Translations under genes and position numbers: made by a program
Shown: positions 45,046-54,597 of the stretch, in pieces
How positions within the stretch are numbered: the stretch's first letter is position 1
Layout of the letters: every line of letters begins with the position of its first letter
Notes under the pieces: model-generated
Told to the model about the DNA's origin: nothing
The model's input: only the letters and a program-made list of their open reading frames with translations
The model's database searches: none
Origin: Vibrio sp. FE10
GTDB taxonomy: Bacteria; Pseudomonadota; Gammaproteobacteria; Enterobacterales; Vibrionaceae
DNA: 64,000 nucleotides
Assembly: GCF_030297155.1 (NCBI RefSeq)
Contig: NZ_AP028068.1
Coordinates: 186,001-250,000, forward strand
Direction of reading: 5' to 3'

Positions 45046-46404
45046 CTAAGCGTTAGCCACTTGGCGTGCTGGGTGTTTGATAAACACAGCGACTACAGCT
45101 ACGATAGCTAGTGCAAAACAGTAGTAAGAGTTAGCCACGATATCCAAAGGCGATAGGTTAAATACCGAACCTAATAGCAATACCTGTGCACCATAAGGCA
45201 ATACGCCTTGAATCACACAAGAGAAGATATCCAACAAACTTGCTGAGCGACGTGGAGACACATTGTTCTCTTCCGCCAGTTGGCGAGCCACACTACCAGA
45301 CACAATAATCGCTACGGTGTTGTTTGCAGTACATAGGTTAACCATCGACACCAAGCCAGCAATACCTAGCTCGCTCGCACGGCCATTTGCTTGCTTAGAG
45401 TGTGAAGAGCCAAACGCACGGATCACACCGCTTACAAGGTTAGTTAGGAACGCTAGTCCGCCTTGGCGACGCATCAGCTCACTCAAACCACCAATCAGCA
45501 TCGACAGTAGGAAGATTTCCTGCATGTTACCGAAGCCTGCATAAATATCTTGAGCGTAATCCGTCATACCGTAGCTCTCGACAGAACCTAGGCTCACGCC
45601 ACCCGCTAGCAAGATACCAATGGTCAACACGACAAAGACATTCATGCCCGATACAGCAAGAATCAAAATAGTGATGTATGGCAGTACTTTCAGCCACTCA
45701 ATTGGACCCGTTTCAGGAACTTGAGTTGCCGTGCTGTTGAAAGCAAAGATAACAATCGCAATCAATGCAGCAGGAAGTGCAATACGGATATTCTCTTTAA
45801 ACTTATCTCTCATCTCACAGCCTTGCGAACGTGTCGCGGCAATCGTGGTATCAGAGATAATAGACAGGTTGTCACCAAACATCGCGCCACTTAAAACAAC
45901 ACCGGCTGTAAGTGGAATGCTCATGCCTGCTGAGTCTGCAATGCCCAATGCAACAGGTGCAACCGCAGCGATGGTGCCCATCGACGTACCCATTGCTGTC
46001 GCGATGAAAGCTGAAATCAGGAAGATACCCGGCAGGATCATGCTTGTCGGAATCGCAGATAGACCAAGATTTACCGTCGCGTCTACGCCGCCAGACGCTT
46101 TAGCTACAGCCGCAAAAGCACCCGCCAATAGGTAGATCATACACATTGCGATAATGTCTTTGTGACCGACTCCACCCAAGAATTGTTCGATAGCACGGTT
46201 CAATTTATCTTTGCTTAGCAACAAAGCCAACATCACAGCAGGCAAAGCTGCAATGGGAGCTGGAAGCTGATAGAAAGCAAAATCGACGCCTTGTAGTGAC
46301 AAGTACGTACCTACGCCAATAAACAGCGCTAGGAACACGATCAGAGGGATAAGCGCAACTGCCGAAGGGGCAATTACCGCATTAGAATTTTTTGAATTGG
46401 ACAT
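45046..46404 (-). CDS. metT: NhaC-family transporter, candidate methionine transporter MetT
   Basis: A 452-aa membrane protein with about 11-12 helices and NhaC-family features such as GAMFGDNLSIISDTTIAA and NLCTANNTVAI. Although annotated by family as a Na+/H+ antiporter, its upstream region carries tandem MetJ boxes (46464-46487). Comparative-genomics work on methionine regulons proposed that a MetJ- or SAM-regulated NhaC-type protein, MetT, imports methionine. I therefore favour MetT here. The assignment rests on the operator; transport has not been shown by anything in the sequence. Confidence 0.72.
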   Translation of the reverse strand: MSNSKNSNAVIAPSAVALIPLIVFLALFIGVGTYLSLQGVDFAFYQLPAPIAALPAVMLALLLSKDKLNRAIEQFLGGVGHKDIIAMCMIYLLAGAFAAVAKASGGVDATVNLGLSAIPTSMILPGIFLISAFIATAMGTSMGTIAAVAPVALGIADSAGMSIPLTAGVVLSGAMFGDNLSIISDTTIAATRSQGCEMRDKFKENIRIALPAALIAIVIFAFNSTATQVPETGPIEWLKVLPYITILILAVSGMNVFVVLTIGILLAGGVSLGSVESYGMTDYAQDIYAGFGNMQEIFLLSMLIGGLSELMRRQGGLAFLTNLVSGVIRAFGSSHSKQANGRASELGIAGLVSMVNLCTANNTVAIIVSGSVARQLAEENNVSPRRSASLLDIFSCVIQGVLPYGAQVLLLGSVFNLSPLDIVANSYYCFALAIVAVVAVFIKHPARQVANA

Positions 46405-46463
46405 GGAACATCAACGCAATAGAACAGGAAGATGAGCAGACTAATGTCACACTTAGGGCTTGT

Positions 46464-46487
46464 CAACGTCTAGACGTCTAAACGCCC
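46464..46487 (-). promoter_or_regulatory. tandem MetJ operator boxes
   Basis: A perfect met box AGACGTCT (46472-46479) is flanked by partial 8-bp boxes CAACGTCT (46464-46471) and AAACGCCC (46480-46487) in register. The array lies about 60 bases upstream of the transporter start, as for MetJ-repressed genes. Confidence 0.8.
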
Positions 46488-46533
46488 AATTTAATGCAAA
46501 GTAATAAGCACGCCATTGAACATCACATAATAG

Positions 46534-46567
46534 AAAAGGCTATTTACTCACCAGTAAATAGCCTTTT
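46534..46567 (-). terminator. intrinsic terminator of the hydratase gene
   Basis: AAAAGGCTATTTACT (46534-46548) pairs perfectly with AGTAAATAGCCTTTT (46553-46567). It is followed, toward the gene, by imperfect tandem copies of a unit of about 20 bp containing GAGAACAGATTGCTT-like words (46569-46640). Confidence 0.85.
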
Positions 46568-46677
46568 GAGAACAGATTGCTTCTCGAGAACCGATAGCTT
46601 TTCGAGAGCAGATAGCGTTTATGCAGAAGCTAGCTTTTGCCTGCTTAGCGCTGTTGCTAATTTAGCTGTTTTCTTGC

Positions 46678-47442
46678 TTAGCGTTTTTGCTTGAACGTCA
46701 CTTGGTATTCACCAATGCCTTCGTAGTGGAAAGTCGTTGGTTTATCGAAGCCCATTTCCACGATACCGCAGTATGAACCCGTGATGATTGCTTCACCCGC
46801 TTGGAAATCTACGCCACGACGAGTCATATAGTTAATCAGCCAGTAGATTGGGCTTGGTGGTAATGTATTTGGGTGCTTACCTGCGAATGCTTGAACTTGT
46901 TCGCCTTGGGTCACTTCGATATTAATCTCAGCAGAAGTGAACGCTTTTTCGCGGTCAATCTCAGGGCCAATGAACAGACCTTGGTTTACTAGGCCATCAG
47001 CAAGCTTTTCGTAGAACTCTGCACCGCTGTCATCAGCAAAACGAGACTGCATTAGCTCAAGTGCCATGTGGCAAGAACCGATCGCATCGTTGATCTGCTC
47101 TTCGCTGTAGCCTTCTTGGTTTGCAGGTAGGCTCTTAGCAAGCGTAAATGCAATTTCAGGCTCAACACGTACTACGTCGTTGTCAGCAAACAGTTCGCAA
47201 ACCTCGCCTTGTTGAACGCTGCCCGAGAAGATAGGTGCAACAATGAACTTGTCTTCAGCCAAAGGAAGCAAACACTTCCAACCACCGACCTTGTCGCTCT
47301 TGAGATCGATCATTGAGGATTGGATCTTTAGCGCATCTTCCAAGTTATTCGGACGGTACTGCTCGTCCAATCTTGGTGCTTTGGTTCCCGCAACGCGGCG
47401 ACTCAGCAGTTCTTCAGCTGCTTGCTTAAATACATTTGTCAT
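46678..47442 (-). CDS. 2-keto-4-pentenoate hydratase / fumarylacetoacetate hydrolase-family protein
   Basis: 254 aa matching the MhpD/HpaH hydratase group of the FAH superfamily. The metal-site glutamates appear in RVEPEIAFTL, and ELMQSRFADD and ITGSYCGIVEM are family stretches. These enzymes hydrate 2-oxo-alkenoates in aromatic catabolism. No other catabolic genes lie beside it, so its pathway is unclear. It stands alone with its own terminator. Confidence 0.82.
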   Translation of the reverse strand: MTNVFKQAAEELLSRRVAGTKAPRLDEQYRPNNLEDALKIQSSMIDLKSDKVGGWKCLLPLAEDKFIVAPIFSGSVQQGEVCELFADNDVVRVEPEIAFTLAKSLPANQEGYSEEQINDAIGSCHMALELMQSRFADDSGAEFYEKLADGLVNQGLFIGPEIDREKAFTSAEINIEVTQGEQVQAFAGKHPNTLPPSPIYWLINYMTRRGVDFQAGEAIITGSYCGIVEMGFDKPTTFHYEGIGEYQVTFKQKR

Positions 47443-47586
47443 ATAATACCACCTTTATTTTATGACCCGTATAATATCGGATTTCTTGAAGCTTGAATAG
47501 ACAATTAAACAACGAACCAACACCGCAAATTCAGCCCTCAATTTTTGCATATTCTAGACGCAAACAACTGAAACTATTTTGATTTA

Positions 47587-47746
47587 TACCAATCACAATA
47601 AGTAAGTGTTCAGAAATAGCGCCGGAAAAAGGTTTGAGAACAAGGAATCATTTTTTGATAAGTAGTTATTCTACAATCAAAAATTATAACGCAGTTATCG
47701 AGCGTTTTAACCAGCTAGGCTGACCAGTTATTTACTACGATTGGTA
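47587..47746. repeat. 160-bp MITE-like element with terminal inverted repeats
   Basis: The ends TACCAATC and GATTGGTA are perfect inverted repeats, and the similarity continues inward (CACAATAAGTAA against the complement of TTATTTACTACG). A flanking TTA (47584-47586 and 47747-47749) looks like a 3-bp target duplication. No coding frame. It is a different element from the one at 660-925. Confidence 0.7.
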
Positions 47747-47757
47747 TTAGATACAAA

Positions 47758-47784
47758 AAAGCCAGTAAATTGATTACTGGCTTT
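47758..47784 (-). terminator. intrinsic terminator of the DUF2798-DUF3861 unit
   Basis: AAAGCCAGTAA (47758-47768) pairs perfectly with TTACTGGCTTT (47774-47784). Six T follow on the minus strand. Confidence 0.85.
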
Positions 47785-47810
47785 CTAAGCGTACTACTAA
47801 TGACTAGGCT

Positions 47811-48116
47811 TTACTGCCCTTTCAACGTCTTCTTCAGATTCTGCATGAAGTTTCTGAAGTGAGGCATGAAATCAACAAACAGAGGGTGCTTTCTATCTTG
47901 CATCATCATTGGCCCGAGTAAGCGAATACTCACCCCGAGTCGCGCTGCTGATTGCTCGTCTAAGCCGCTGTCTTGTTTGATCTTCTCAACAATCGCGAAC
48001 ATGTTTTCTCTGTCTTCAATTTCAAACTGCATGGTTTGCAGTTCACGATCTTCTTTGATGTTCACTTCTTCGATAGTGATACGGTAGTTGTTGTGTTTGC
48101 CTGTGAATGCTGTCAT
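47811..48116 (-). CDS. DUF3861-family protein
   Basis: A 101-aa soluble protein starting with KHNNYRITIEEV, the mark of the DUF3861 family. It is mixed alpha/beta with a Met-rich C-terminal half. The function is unknown to me. It lies 34 bases after the DUF2798 membrane-protein gene, likely in one transcript under the divergent MarR regulator. Confidence 0.78.
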   Translation of the reverse strand: MTAFTGKHNNYRITIEEVNIKEDRELQTMQFEIEDRENMFAIVEKIKQDSGLDEQSAARLGVSIRLLGPMMMQDRKHPLFVDFMPHFRNFMQNLKKTLKGQ

Positions 48117-48150
48117 GTGGATCTCCTACAATGCTTAAAAAGTGTGTTGG

Positions 48151-48642
48151 CTAGCTCTTCATGAATCGTTCGAGCTTAGGTTTAACGGTCATCGACATCA
48201 CGACCATGATCGTAAGGCCAATAGGAAGCGCAGCAATAAATCCATTAAACCATCCACTGGTAAACGCCGATGTATCCGAAAATCCAATATTATTTGCCGC
48301 TGTTACAAATGCCATGATGGACTCCATGATAAACGCCATAATCAATCCCACGATTAGGTTGCGAGCTTTCTCGCCATAATTGGGTAATACCTTGGCGACC
48401 AACTTAGTCACCAAAGTCATCATTACCACGCCAATTGGCATCATAATCACGACAACTAGAGCTAACGAAGAGAGCCAGTTGCCGATGAATGCCTCACCAA
48501 ATCCGACATTCATGTAAGTCATCACGGCCGTTAAGCTGCCGCCAATGGTTAGCATTAAGCTCATCATGACCAAAATTTTGTATAAAACGGGTGTGCCTTT
48601 TTGCTCAGGAAGAGTTGGCGTTAGTGTTGCTTGAATCGTCAT
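48151..48642 (-). CDS. DUF2798-family membrane protein (two tandem units)
   Basis: About 163 aa from ATG 48642, chosen because AGGAAATAG precedes it; the frame extends 30 bases upstream without a good ribosome site. Four membrane helices in two similar pairs, the duplicated DUF2798 layout. The function is unknown. It is first gene of a small operon controlled by twin palindromes in the intergenic region shared with the marR-type gene. Confidence 0.8.
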   Translation of the reverse strand: MTIQATLTPTLPEQKGTPVLYKILVMMSLMLTIGGSLTAVMTYMNVGFGEAFIGNWLSSLALVVVIMMPIGVVMMTLVTKLVAKVLPNYGEKARNLIVGLIMAFIMESIMAFVTAANNIGFSDTSAFTSGWFNGFIAALPIGLTIMVVMSMTVKPKLERFMKS

Positions 48643-48675
48643 ATCTATTTCCTGTCTTGAATTTACGAACAATTA

Positions 48676-48720
48676 AGTTGATAATGTCAACTATAAATAC
48701 AGTAGTTGATATTGTCAACT
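48676..48720. promoter_or_regulatory. twin MarR-type operators
   Basis: AGTTGATAATGTCAACT (48676-48692) and AGTTGATATTGTCAACT (48704-48720) are near-perfect palindromes that differ only at the central base, 28 bp apart centre to centre. They sit between the divergent DUF2798 and MarR genes, so one site pair can control both. Confidence 0.8.
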
Positions 48721-48739
48721 ACTTTTCTGAGGATCGTTT

Positions 48740-49174
48740 ATGTCTGATAACACATCGCTAGAATCTATCTTTCGCTTAGTGCACTCTTTGAAACGTCAAA
48801 TGAGCGAACAGATCGAGAGTTTGGATTCTGAGATCGCGCCAATGAACATTCGCGTCATGAAGATCATAACTAAGAAATCTCCATGTACGGCTATCGATAT
48901 CGCACACTTCTTAAATCGCGATAAAGCACAGGTCACTCGATTGATTAACGCTTTGATCAGTCAGGAACTTGTGAAGAAATCCCCGAACCCAGAAGACAAG
49001 CGCAGCCAGTTATTGGTTCTGACCGATAAGGGTCAAGAGATCATGAGTAAGGTATCGAATATTGATCGAGAGATACTGCAGAGAATGACCAAAGGCATGG
49101 CCGACGATGAGTTAGAACAGTTTCGAAAAATCGCGAACAAAATGGCGAAGAATCTCGAAAGTTGCTCTAAGTAG
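48740..49174 (+). CDS. MarR-family transcriptional regulator
   Basis: A 144-aa winged-helix protein. The recognition region (CTAIDIAHFLNRDKAQVTRLINALISQELVKKSPNPEDKRSQ) contains the canonical wing DKRSQ, and the helices at both ends form the dimer interface. It is divergent from the DUF2798-DUF3861 genes and the twin operators lie right at its promoter, so autorepression and repression of that pair are likely. The inducer is unknown. Confidence 0.92.
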   Translation: MSDNTSLESIFRLVHSLKRQMSEQIESLDSEIAPMNIRVMKIITKKSPCTAIDIAHFLNRDKAQVTRLINALISQELVKKSPNPEDKRSQLLVLTDKGQEIMSKVSNIDREILQRMTKGMADDELEQFRKIANKMAKNLESCSK

Positions 49175-49210
49175 AAGAAGCCTTTTCGAACAAGCCACTC
49201 GTTTCAAAAA

Positions 49211-49247
49211 GCAAAAACGCCACCGAATCGTACGATTGGTCGCGTTT
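49211..49247 (+). terminator. intrinsic terminator of the marR-type gene
   Basis: An AAAACGC arm pairs with GCGTTTT, with an inner ACCGAATCG/ATTGGT stem. Confidence 0.65.
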
Positions 49248-49307
49248 TGTGTATGAACAAGGTTTGTACAGCTTAGCGGTTTAGCTATGGCTATCTGGAT
49301 ACAAGCT

Positions 49308-50369
49308 CTAATTCGATGCCAGTTTCCACCATGCCTGAACGGGTACGGGTTCTGAAATCACCAAACGTTCACCCATCACAGGGCTTACCATTTGCACGTC
49401 TCGCTCTTTGCTTATCGCGAGTGCTTGTTCCATTGGGTCTTGCCAATCGTGCATAGAAAGGTCAAAGGTACTGTTGTGGATTGACATCATCACCTTACCT
49501 TGAAGGTCGATGTGCGCCTGTACGCTTTGCTCTGGGAACATATGAATATCCGCCCAAAGCGAGTTGTACGCGCCTGTTTCTACCATGGTTAAATCAAACG
49601 GCCCGAAACGATCACCAATCTCTTTAAAGCCGTTGAAGTAACCAGAGTCACCGCTAAAGAATACTTTCTTATCAGAAGCGTTAATTACCCAGCTACCCCA
49701 CAGTGTTTGGTCACGGTCAAGTAAGCCACGCCCAGAGAAGTGCTGTGTCGGGGTTAAAGTAAACTCTATATCCGAGGCTGTTGCCGATTCCCACCAGTTC
49801 AACTCAATGATCTTTTCTTTATCCACGCCCCATTTTTCAAGTAGCGCTCCGACTCTAAGTGGGACCAAGAATGTCCCTACTTTGTCGGCTAATACTTTAA
49901 CCGCACCTTTGTCTAAATGGTCGTAGTGGTCGTGGCTGATCACCACCACATCAATATCCGGCAATTCTTGTAGTGAGATTGGTGTTGGGTGGAAGCGCTT
50001 TGGCCCCATCCATTGTACTGGCGATGCACGATCACTGAACACAGGGTCAGTCATCACTAGCTTGCCATCCAGTTTCATCATCACACTTGAGTGACCTAAG
50101 CGGTACGCAACGTCTTCTGTCTCTTCGATCAACTGCTCGGCTGTCATCGGTATCAGAGGCAATGCAGCACGCGGCACTGGCTCATTCCTTTCCACTGTCA
50201 CATACGCTTTCAAGATTGAAAAAATATCAGACATACCCGATTTGTATTCCAACTCACTGTTAACAAACTTCTTCGGAAGCTTATCTAGATTGTCGTTTGA
50301 TTGTGAACCTGTGCTTACGATAGCGACCACGGCAAGTACTCCTAAAATCGGCAATAGATATTTTTTCAT
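49308..50369 (-). CDS. membrane-anchored metallo-beta-lactamase-fold hydrolase (NAPE-PLD/UlaG-like)
   Basis: About 353 aa from ATG 50369, preceded by AGAGA; an ATG 18 bases earlier is possible. An N-terminal hydrophobic segment (about 3-22) is a signal or anchor. The metal site HDHYDHLD (HxHxDH motif), later GDSGYF and SIHNSTF are those of the NAPE-PLD-like branch. It probably hydrolyses a phosphodiester or lactone at the periplasmic face; the substrate is unknown. Confidence 0.82.
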   Translation of the reverse strand: MKKYLLPILGVLAVVAIVSTGSQSNDNLDKLPKKFVNSELEYKSGMSDIFSILKAYVTVERNEPVPRAALPLIPMTAEQLIEETEDVAYRLGHSSVMMKLDGKLVMTDPVFSDRASPVQWMGPKRFHPTPISLQELPDIDVVVISHDHYDHLDKGAVKVLADKVGTFLVPLRVGALLEKWGVDKEKIIELNWWESATASDIEFTLTPTQHFSGRGLLDRDQTLWGSWVINASDKKVFFSGDSGYFNGFKEIGDRFGPFDLTMVETGAYNSLWADIHMFPEQSVQAHIDLQGKVMMSIHNSTFDLSMHDWQDPMEQALAISKERDVQMVSPVMGERLVISEPVPVQAWWKLASN

Positions 50370-50648
50370 TGGTATCTCTTTAATCATTGGGATAAACCCA
50401 ATACAAAAACTACACTGGTTAGTTTACATATCAAAACACAAAAGTAAACCAATGAGTGTAACTTTAAATTTGTGAGACTTGAGCGTATAGAACTCAGCTT
50501 CGAAAATACAAATAGGAAAGACCTTCCACATTTGTACAAATATCGCTCAACTCTCACTTCTGCAATTCGTTTATTGACCAAGGAGTCAGGTTTTATTTAA
50601 CATTATGTTTACAAATAAACATTGGACGTTTTTAGAAGGGACTCTAAA

Positions 50649-52547
50649 TTGCAATTTACTATACGAACTAAGGCAATATTGGCGACGATCATCGCAGCTC
50701 TCGCCATTATCAGCGTGATGGGGATTTACTCATTTCAATCGAGCCGAGCCATTTTAATTGATAGAACCTTTGAAAGAGAGCTGCCTGCTTCGCTTGGCGA
50801 GGTGAGTAATGAAATCAACCTGAAGTTAGAAACCCCTATTCTCGCATCAAAGATGATGACGCTCTCTCCTCTAATGAAGCAGGCCTCACTCTCAGAGAAA
50901 AACCTTCGTGCCTATCTTGAGTCGGTCAAAAACGAATTCAATGCCATCAGTGCCTATTACGTATCAAACGAAGCAAGTACTTACTACACACACAATGGCG
51001 TTCTGAAAACTATCTCAGCCAACGAACAAAGTGACCAATGGTTCTACCGTTTTATCCAGTCAGACAAAGCGTTTGAGCTCTCTTTAGATATTGATGCCGG
51101 TACTGGAATCCCAGCGCTATTTGTCAACTATGTGGTGACTCGAAACGGCGAACGTATCGGTGTGACTGGCATCGGCTTGACCTTGGAAAGTATTACCCAG
51201 CTGATCAGCAACTACAGCGTGGGTAAAAGCGGTATTGTTTTTCTGGTCGATAAACAAGGGAGCATCAAGGTTCACCCAGACAAAAATCTAATTGGTCAGT
51301 CACTGGACTCTGTCGGGATTGAAAGTAGCCTGCTACTCGGTAGTCAGCAAACCATTGTTCATGAGGGTGTTGTTGACGGGCAGCCTCAAATTCTAGGCTC
51401 CAAAGCGATGCCGGGGATTGGTTGGACTCTGATAACTCAGATCCCCAAGCAAGAAGTATTAAGTGAATTAAATGGCTTCAGTCAAACCATCATCTTTATG
51501 GCTTTACTCATCGCGGCAATCTACACACCAATCGCAGCATGGGCGACCAACAAACTGTTACTGCCTTTCGTTGAGGTTGCTGAACTATTGCAGCAGATAG
51601 GAAAAGGCGGTGGCGATCTAACACTTCGCTTGGATGACTCCCGTCATGATGAAATAGGCCAGATTGCGAAAGGATATAACCAATTTGTTCAATACCTTAG
51701 CGAGCTACTTAAAGACGTGTCGAATACGGGTCAGCAAATATCAGAATCCATTCAGAGTGTGGATCGAATGGCTCAGTCGATGGAACAAGACATCAAACAA
51801 CAAACTAGCCAAATAGAACAAGTCGCCACAGCCATTCACGAGATGGGAGCCAGCTCTGACGAAATCGCCCAAAACGCTAACGGTGCTGCCGATAGCGCGA
51901 GCAGAGCTTCAGGTGCGATAAGCATCGGTCAAAAATCGGTTACTGTCACCTCAGAAAGTATCGAACACATGAACCAACAACTCGACGACACCACGGCCAT
52001 CGTTAATCAACTCGCTCAAGATGCTAACTCTATCGACACTGTGCTCGATGTGATCAGCGGTGTTTCTGAACAAACGAACTTGTTAGCATTGAATGCGGCA
52101 ATCGAAGCCGCTCGGGCTGGTGAGCAAGGCCGTGGCTTTGCGGTGGTTGCTGACGAAGTAAGAACGCTCGCCTCTCGAAGCCAAGCATCAACTGAAGAGA
52201 TACGTGGCATCATCGAAAAACTTCAACAACGTACGCAACAAGCCGTGGCAGCGATAGAAACGAGCACCACATTAGGAAGTAACTGCCGAGTAGAGGCTTC
52301 CAATTCAGAGCAGCAGCTATCGAGTATTTCTCATAGCGTTGATGAGATGAATGCTATGAACATGCAAATCGCCTCTGCGACAGGGCAACAATCCAATGTG
52401 ATCAACGAGATATCACCGCACATCTCCGGCATTTCTGAAATAGCCAGAGAGAGCGATAACATGATTGAGCGAACGGCTCAGGAGTGTCAGCACTTACGCG
52501 CCAAAGCGATGCATTTAACAAATCTGGTTTCTCAGTTCAAATGCTGA
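50649..52547 (+). CDS. methyl-accepting chemotaxis protein with dCache sensor
   Basis: About 632 aa from a TTG at 50649, chosen because AGAAGGGA lies 7 bases upstream; another TTG 27 bases earlier is in frame. TM1 is near the N-terminus, a double-Cache-like periplasmic domain spans about 30-275, and then come TM2, HAMP and the signalling hairpin. The hairpin tip reads [32 protein letters not shown]. It would signal through CheA/CheW elsewhere. No C-terminal CheR-binding pentapeptide is seen. The ligand is unknown. Confidence 0.93.
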   Translation: MQFTIRTKAILATIIAALAIISVMGIYSFQSSRAILIDRTFERELPASLGEVSNEINLKLETPILASKMMTLSPLMKQASLSEKNLRAYLESVKNEFNAISAYYVSNEASTYYTHNGVLKTISANEQSDQWFYRFIQSDKAFELSLDIDAGTGIPALFVNYVVTRNGERIGVTGIGLTLESITQLISNYSVGKSGIVFLVDKQGSIKVHPDKNLIGQSLDSVGIESSLLLGSQQTIVHEGVVDGQPQILGSKAMPGIGWTLITQIPKQEVLSELNGFSQTIIFMALLIAAIYTPIAAWATNKLLLPFVEVAELLQQIGKGGGDLTLRLDDSRHDEIGQIAKGYNQFVQYLSELLKDVSNTGQQISESIQSVDRMAQSMEQDIKQQTSQIEQVATAIHEMGASSDEIAQNANGAADSASRASGAISIGQKSVTVTSESIEHMNQQLDDTTAIVNQLAQDANSIDTVLDVISGVSEQTNLLALNAAIEAARAGEQGRGFAVVADEVRTLASRSQASTEEIRGIIEKLQQRTQQAVAAIETSTTLGSNCRVEASNSEQQLSSISHSVDEMNAMNMQIASATGQQSNVINEISPHISGISEIARESDNMIERTAQECQHLRAKAMHLTNLVSQFKC

Positions 52548-52609
52548 TCTCACAATTTAAGTCTTCCTAGAAAAACTAGTGACCTGAGTTTTGTCAGTAA
52601 AAATTAAAG

Positions 52610-54379
52610 CTAATCAGCAGACCATACATTCTTGAAATCTGGCCATCCCCAGTTGGTGATGGCCACGTTTTTCAAAATGCCTTGGAAACGCACGGTCTGT
52701 AAGTGATGAAACATAGGCACTAGCCAATAATCAGAAATCAACGTGGACGCAACGGGCTCCAACTCTGCCAAGTAATTCGGCAGTTCAACGGAGGCTTTGT
52801 GATGATCTAAGCGCTGTTTAAGCCAATCACTGTTCATGTCGCCGAGTGCAGAGTGTAAAACAGGATCATTCATCAACCACGAAAACAACGAAGATGGCGC
52901 ATTGTCATCGAGATTGAGGTTACACAACACCAAGTCTTCTTTAAGGTCTCCGCTCTGAGAGAGTTGTGCCAGTTCTCGAAAGCTATAAGTATTCACCTCA
53001 ACTTCCACACCGTATCGTTTAAGGATGTCTGATACACAGATGGCACAACGATAGAGCGCGTAGTAGTTATATACTGCAATGCTCATTTTCTTGGGCAGTT
53101 GCGTCTCTTTCGAAGGGGTTCGATACAGTTTCTGCCAACTTGGCAGTATGTTCTGAGCCAGAGACACACTGAACAAACCTTGATTTTTTTCAAGTTGAGA
53201 CAATACCGCTTGTGGGTTAGCTATCCCTGCAATGTACTTACGCTGCTCATCCGTTAACAGACTAGCCGCTGAATTCTGATTGAATAGAATAAACAAACAC
53301 CCATCCTCAACTCGGCTACGAAGGCCATCCGTTTCAGCCGACACCAACTTCGCATCACTTTTTCCGAGTTGATGGAAACAAGACGAGTCTTCATAAGGCG
53401 ACACCTGCATTTGGCTGTCATCAAAACGAGCACTGCCCGTCATCGACTCTTCAAACTGCCAAATAGTCACCTCATCGGTCAAAGAACGACAACCATAATA
53501 GAGCTCAAATGCCGCGAGCTTGATGCGTTCATTATTAGTCTCAACCACTTTGAAAGGGCCGGTTCCAATCACAGCATGAGACACCGAATTTAATGGCGAT
53601 GGCTCACGCGTTACTTGCGCAGCAGGTTGAATCGAATACTTAACGCCAGCCAATAAGCCAGCGAAGCCGGTGTCTGCTTTGGTCAGTTGGAAGCTGATCC
53701 TTAATGGCTGATCACTGTAAACCGAAGCAACATGGGCTAACTCTGTCTGATAGAAAGGTAGCGGTTGTAAGGCGGTAAACAACGATACTAACTGCTTGGC
53801 ATCAACGGGTTGACCATCGTGGAAGGTTAGGCCTGGGCGCAAATAGAAAGTCCAAACCAACTTTTCAGCATCATATTCCCAATGGTGCGCCAGTTCAGGC
53901 TTCAACTTGCCCTTGCCATTACAAGTGACGAGACAACTGAATACTTGCCTGATCAAAAATCGTTCGCTACTGCGGTGAATATGATGTGGGAATAAGTCTT
54001 CAAACTTACGTTTATAGGTTAATTGCACGTGCAGCAACCCTTCACGCATCGTCGCGCCGGAGGTTTCTTGAAGGAGAGAGCCAAATACAGCGCGGTCATT
54101 GTCTAGAATTGAGAGTGCTTTTTCGTATTTGCCCTGCTCTATCAGTTTACTGGCAACATGTTGAGTCAATTCTTGATTGCTAAAGCGCAAGGTCAGATTA
54201 GAACGTTGATTCCTGCCGACTTTTGGCTCCCACACCACCCATTCAGCCTGATGCATTTTACCTAACAAGGTTCGTGCATGGCGCAAACTGGTAAACAGCT
54301 TGTCTGCAACCTCGGTTAAGGTAACCGAATGTGAGAGGTTAGGCTCGAACGAATCTAGCCTTGTGTAGTAACGCATCAT
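52610..54379 (-). CDS. sgrR: SgrR-family transcriptional regulator of sugar-phosphate stress
   Basis: About 589 aa from ATG 54379 (a TTG 15 bases upstream is in frame). The N-terminal winged helix (about 15-75, TEVADKLFTSLRHARTLLGKM then WEPKVGRNQRSNL) is followed by an SBP_bac_5 solute-binding-like domain (about 150-560). The domain order, the FYLRPGLTFHDG stretch and the W-GW-DFK-W ending match E. coli SgrR, which activates the sRNA gene sgrS on glucose-phosphate accumulation. The gene is divergent from the SgrS-like RNA at 54541-54783, the same layout as in E. coli. Confidence 0.92.
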   Translation of the reverse strand: MMRYYTRLDSFEPNLSHSVTLTEVADKLFTSLRHARTLLGKMHQAEWVVWEPKVGRNQRSNLTLRFSNQELTQHVASKLIEQGKYEKALSILDNDRAVFGSLLQETSGATMREGLLHVQLTYKRKFEDLFPHHIHRSSERFLIRQVFSCLVTCNGKGKLKPELAHHWEYDAEKLVWTFYLRPGLTFHDGQPVDAKQLVSLFTALQPLPFYQTELAHVASVYSDQPLRISFQLTKADTGFAGLLAGVKYSIQPAAQVTREPSPLNSVSHAVIGTGPFKVVETNNERIKLAAFELYYGCRSLTDEVTIWQFEESMTGSARFDDSQMQVSPYEDSSCFHQLGKSDAKLVSAETDGLRSRVEDGCLFILFNQNSAASLLTDEQRKYIAGIANPQAVLSQLEKNQGLFSVSLAQNILPSWQKLYRTPSKETQLPKKMSIAVYNYYALYRCAICVSDILKRYGVEVEVNTYSFRELAQLSQSGDLKEDLVLCNLNLDDNAPSSLFSWLMNDPVLHSALGDMNSDWLKQRLDHHKASVELPNYLAELEPVASTLISDYWLVPMFHHLQTVRFQGILKNVAITNWGWPDFKNVWSAD

Positions 54380-54507
54380 GTTTAGATCAGACAAATAATG
54401 AACCTTTTTAGAAACAACCCTTCCTGATTAAGCCCATTATAAAACACATCTGCCAAAAAGTAGCGCTAAAAGACGAAAACAGGAACAACTTAACAAAAAC
54501 CCATCTG

Positions 54508-54536
54508 TTTATTACTTCCTATTAAATGACGATAAT
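54508..54536 (+). promoter_or_regulatory. promoter of the SgrS-like RNA
   Basis: A -35-like TTTATT (54508-54513) and a -10 GATAAT (54531-54536) are separated by exactly 17 bases, giving a start at about 54541-54543. The weak -35 suits activation by SgrR. An inverted repeat AGGAAC-N5-GTTCCT (about 54550-54566) follows and could be a 5' hairpin of the RNA or a binding site. Confidence 0.5.
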
Positions 54537-54597
54537 TAATGGGTCAGCAAGGAACGATGAGTTCCTACCAAAGCCTAATACAAGAGAAGTAATCATC

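Noticed and set aside
45263..46135. Plus-strand frames inside the NhaC-family gene
   Set aside because: Antisense shadows of a membrane-protein gene.
45046..46404. Plain Na+/H+ antiporter NhaC
   Set aside because: The tandem MetJ boxes upstream make a methionine transporter more likely, although the family match alone would allow NhaC.
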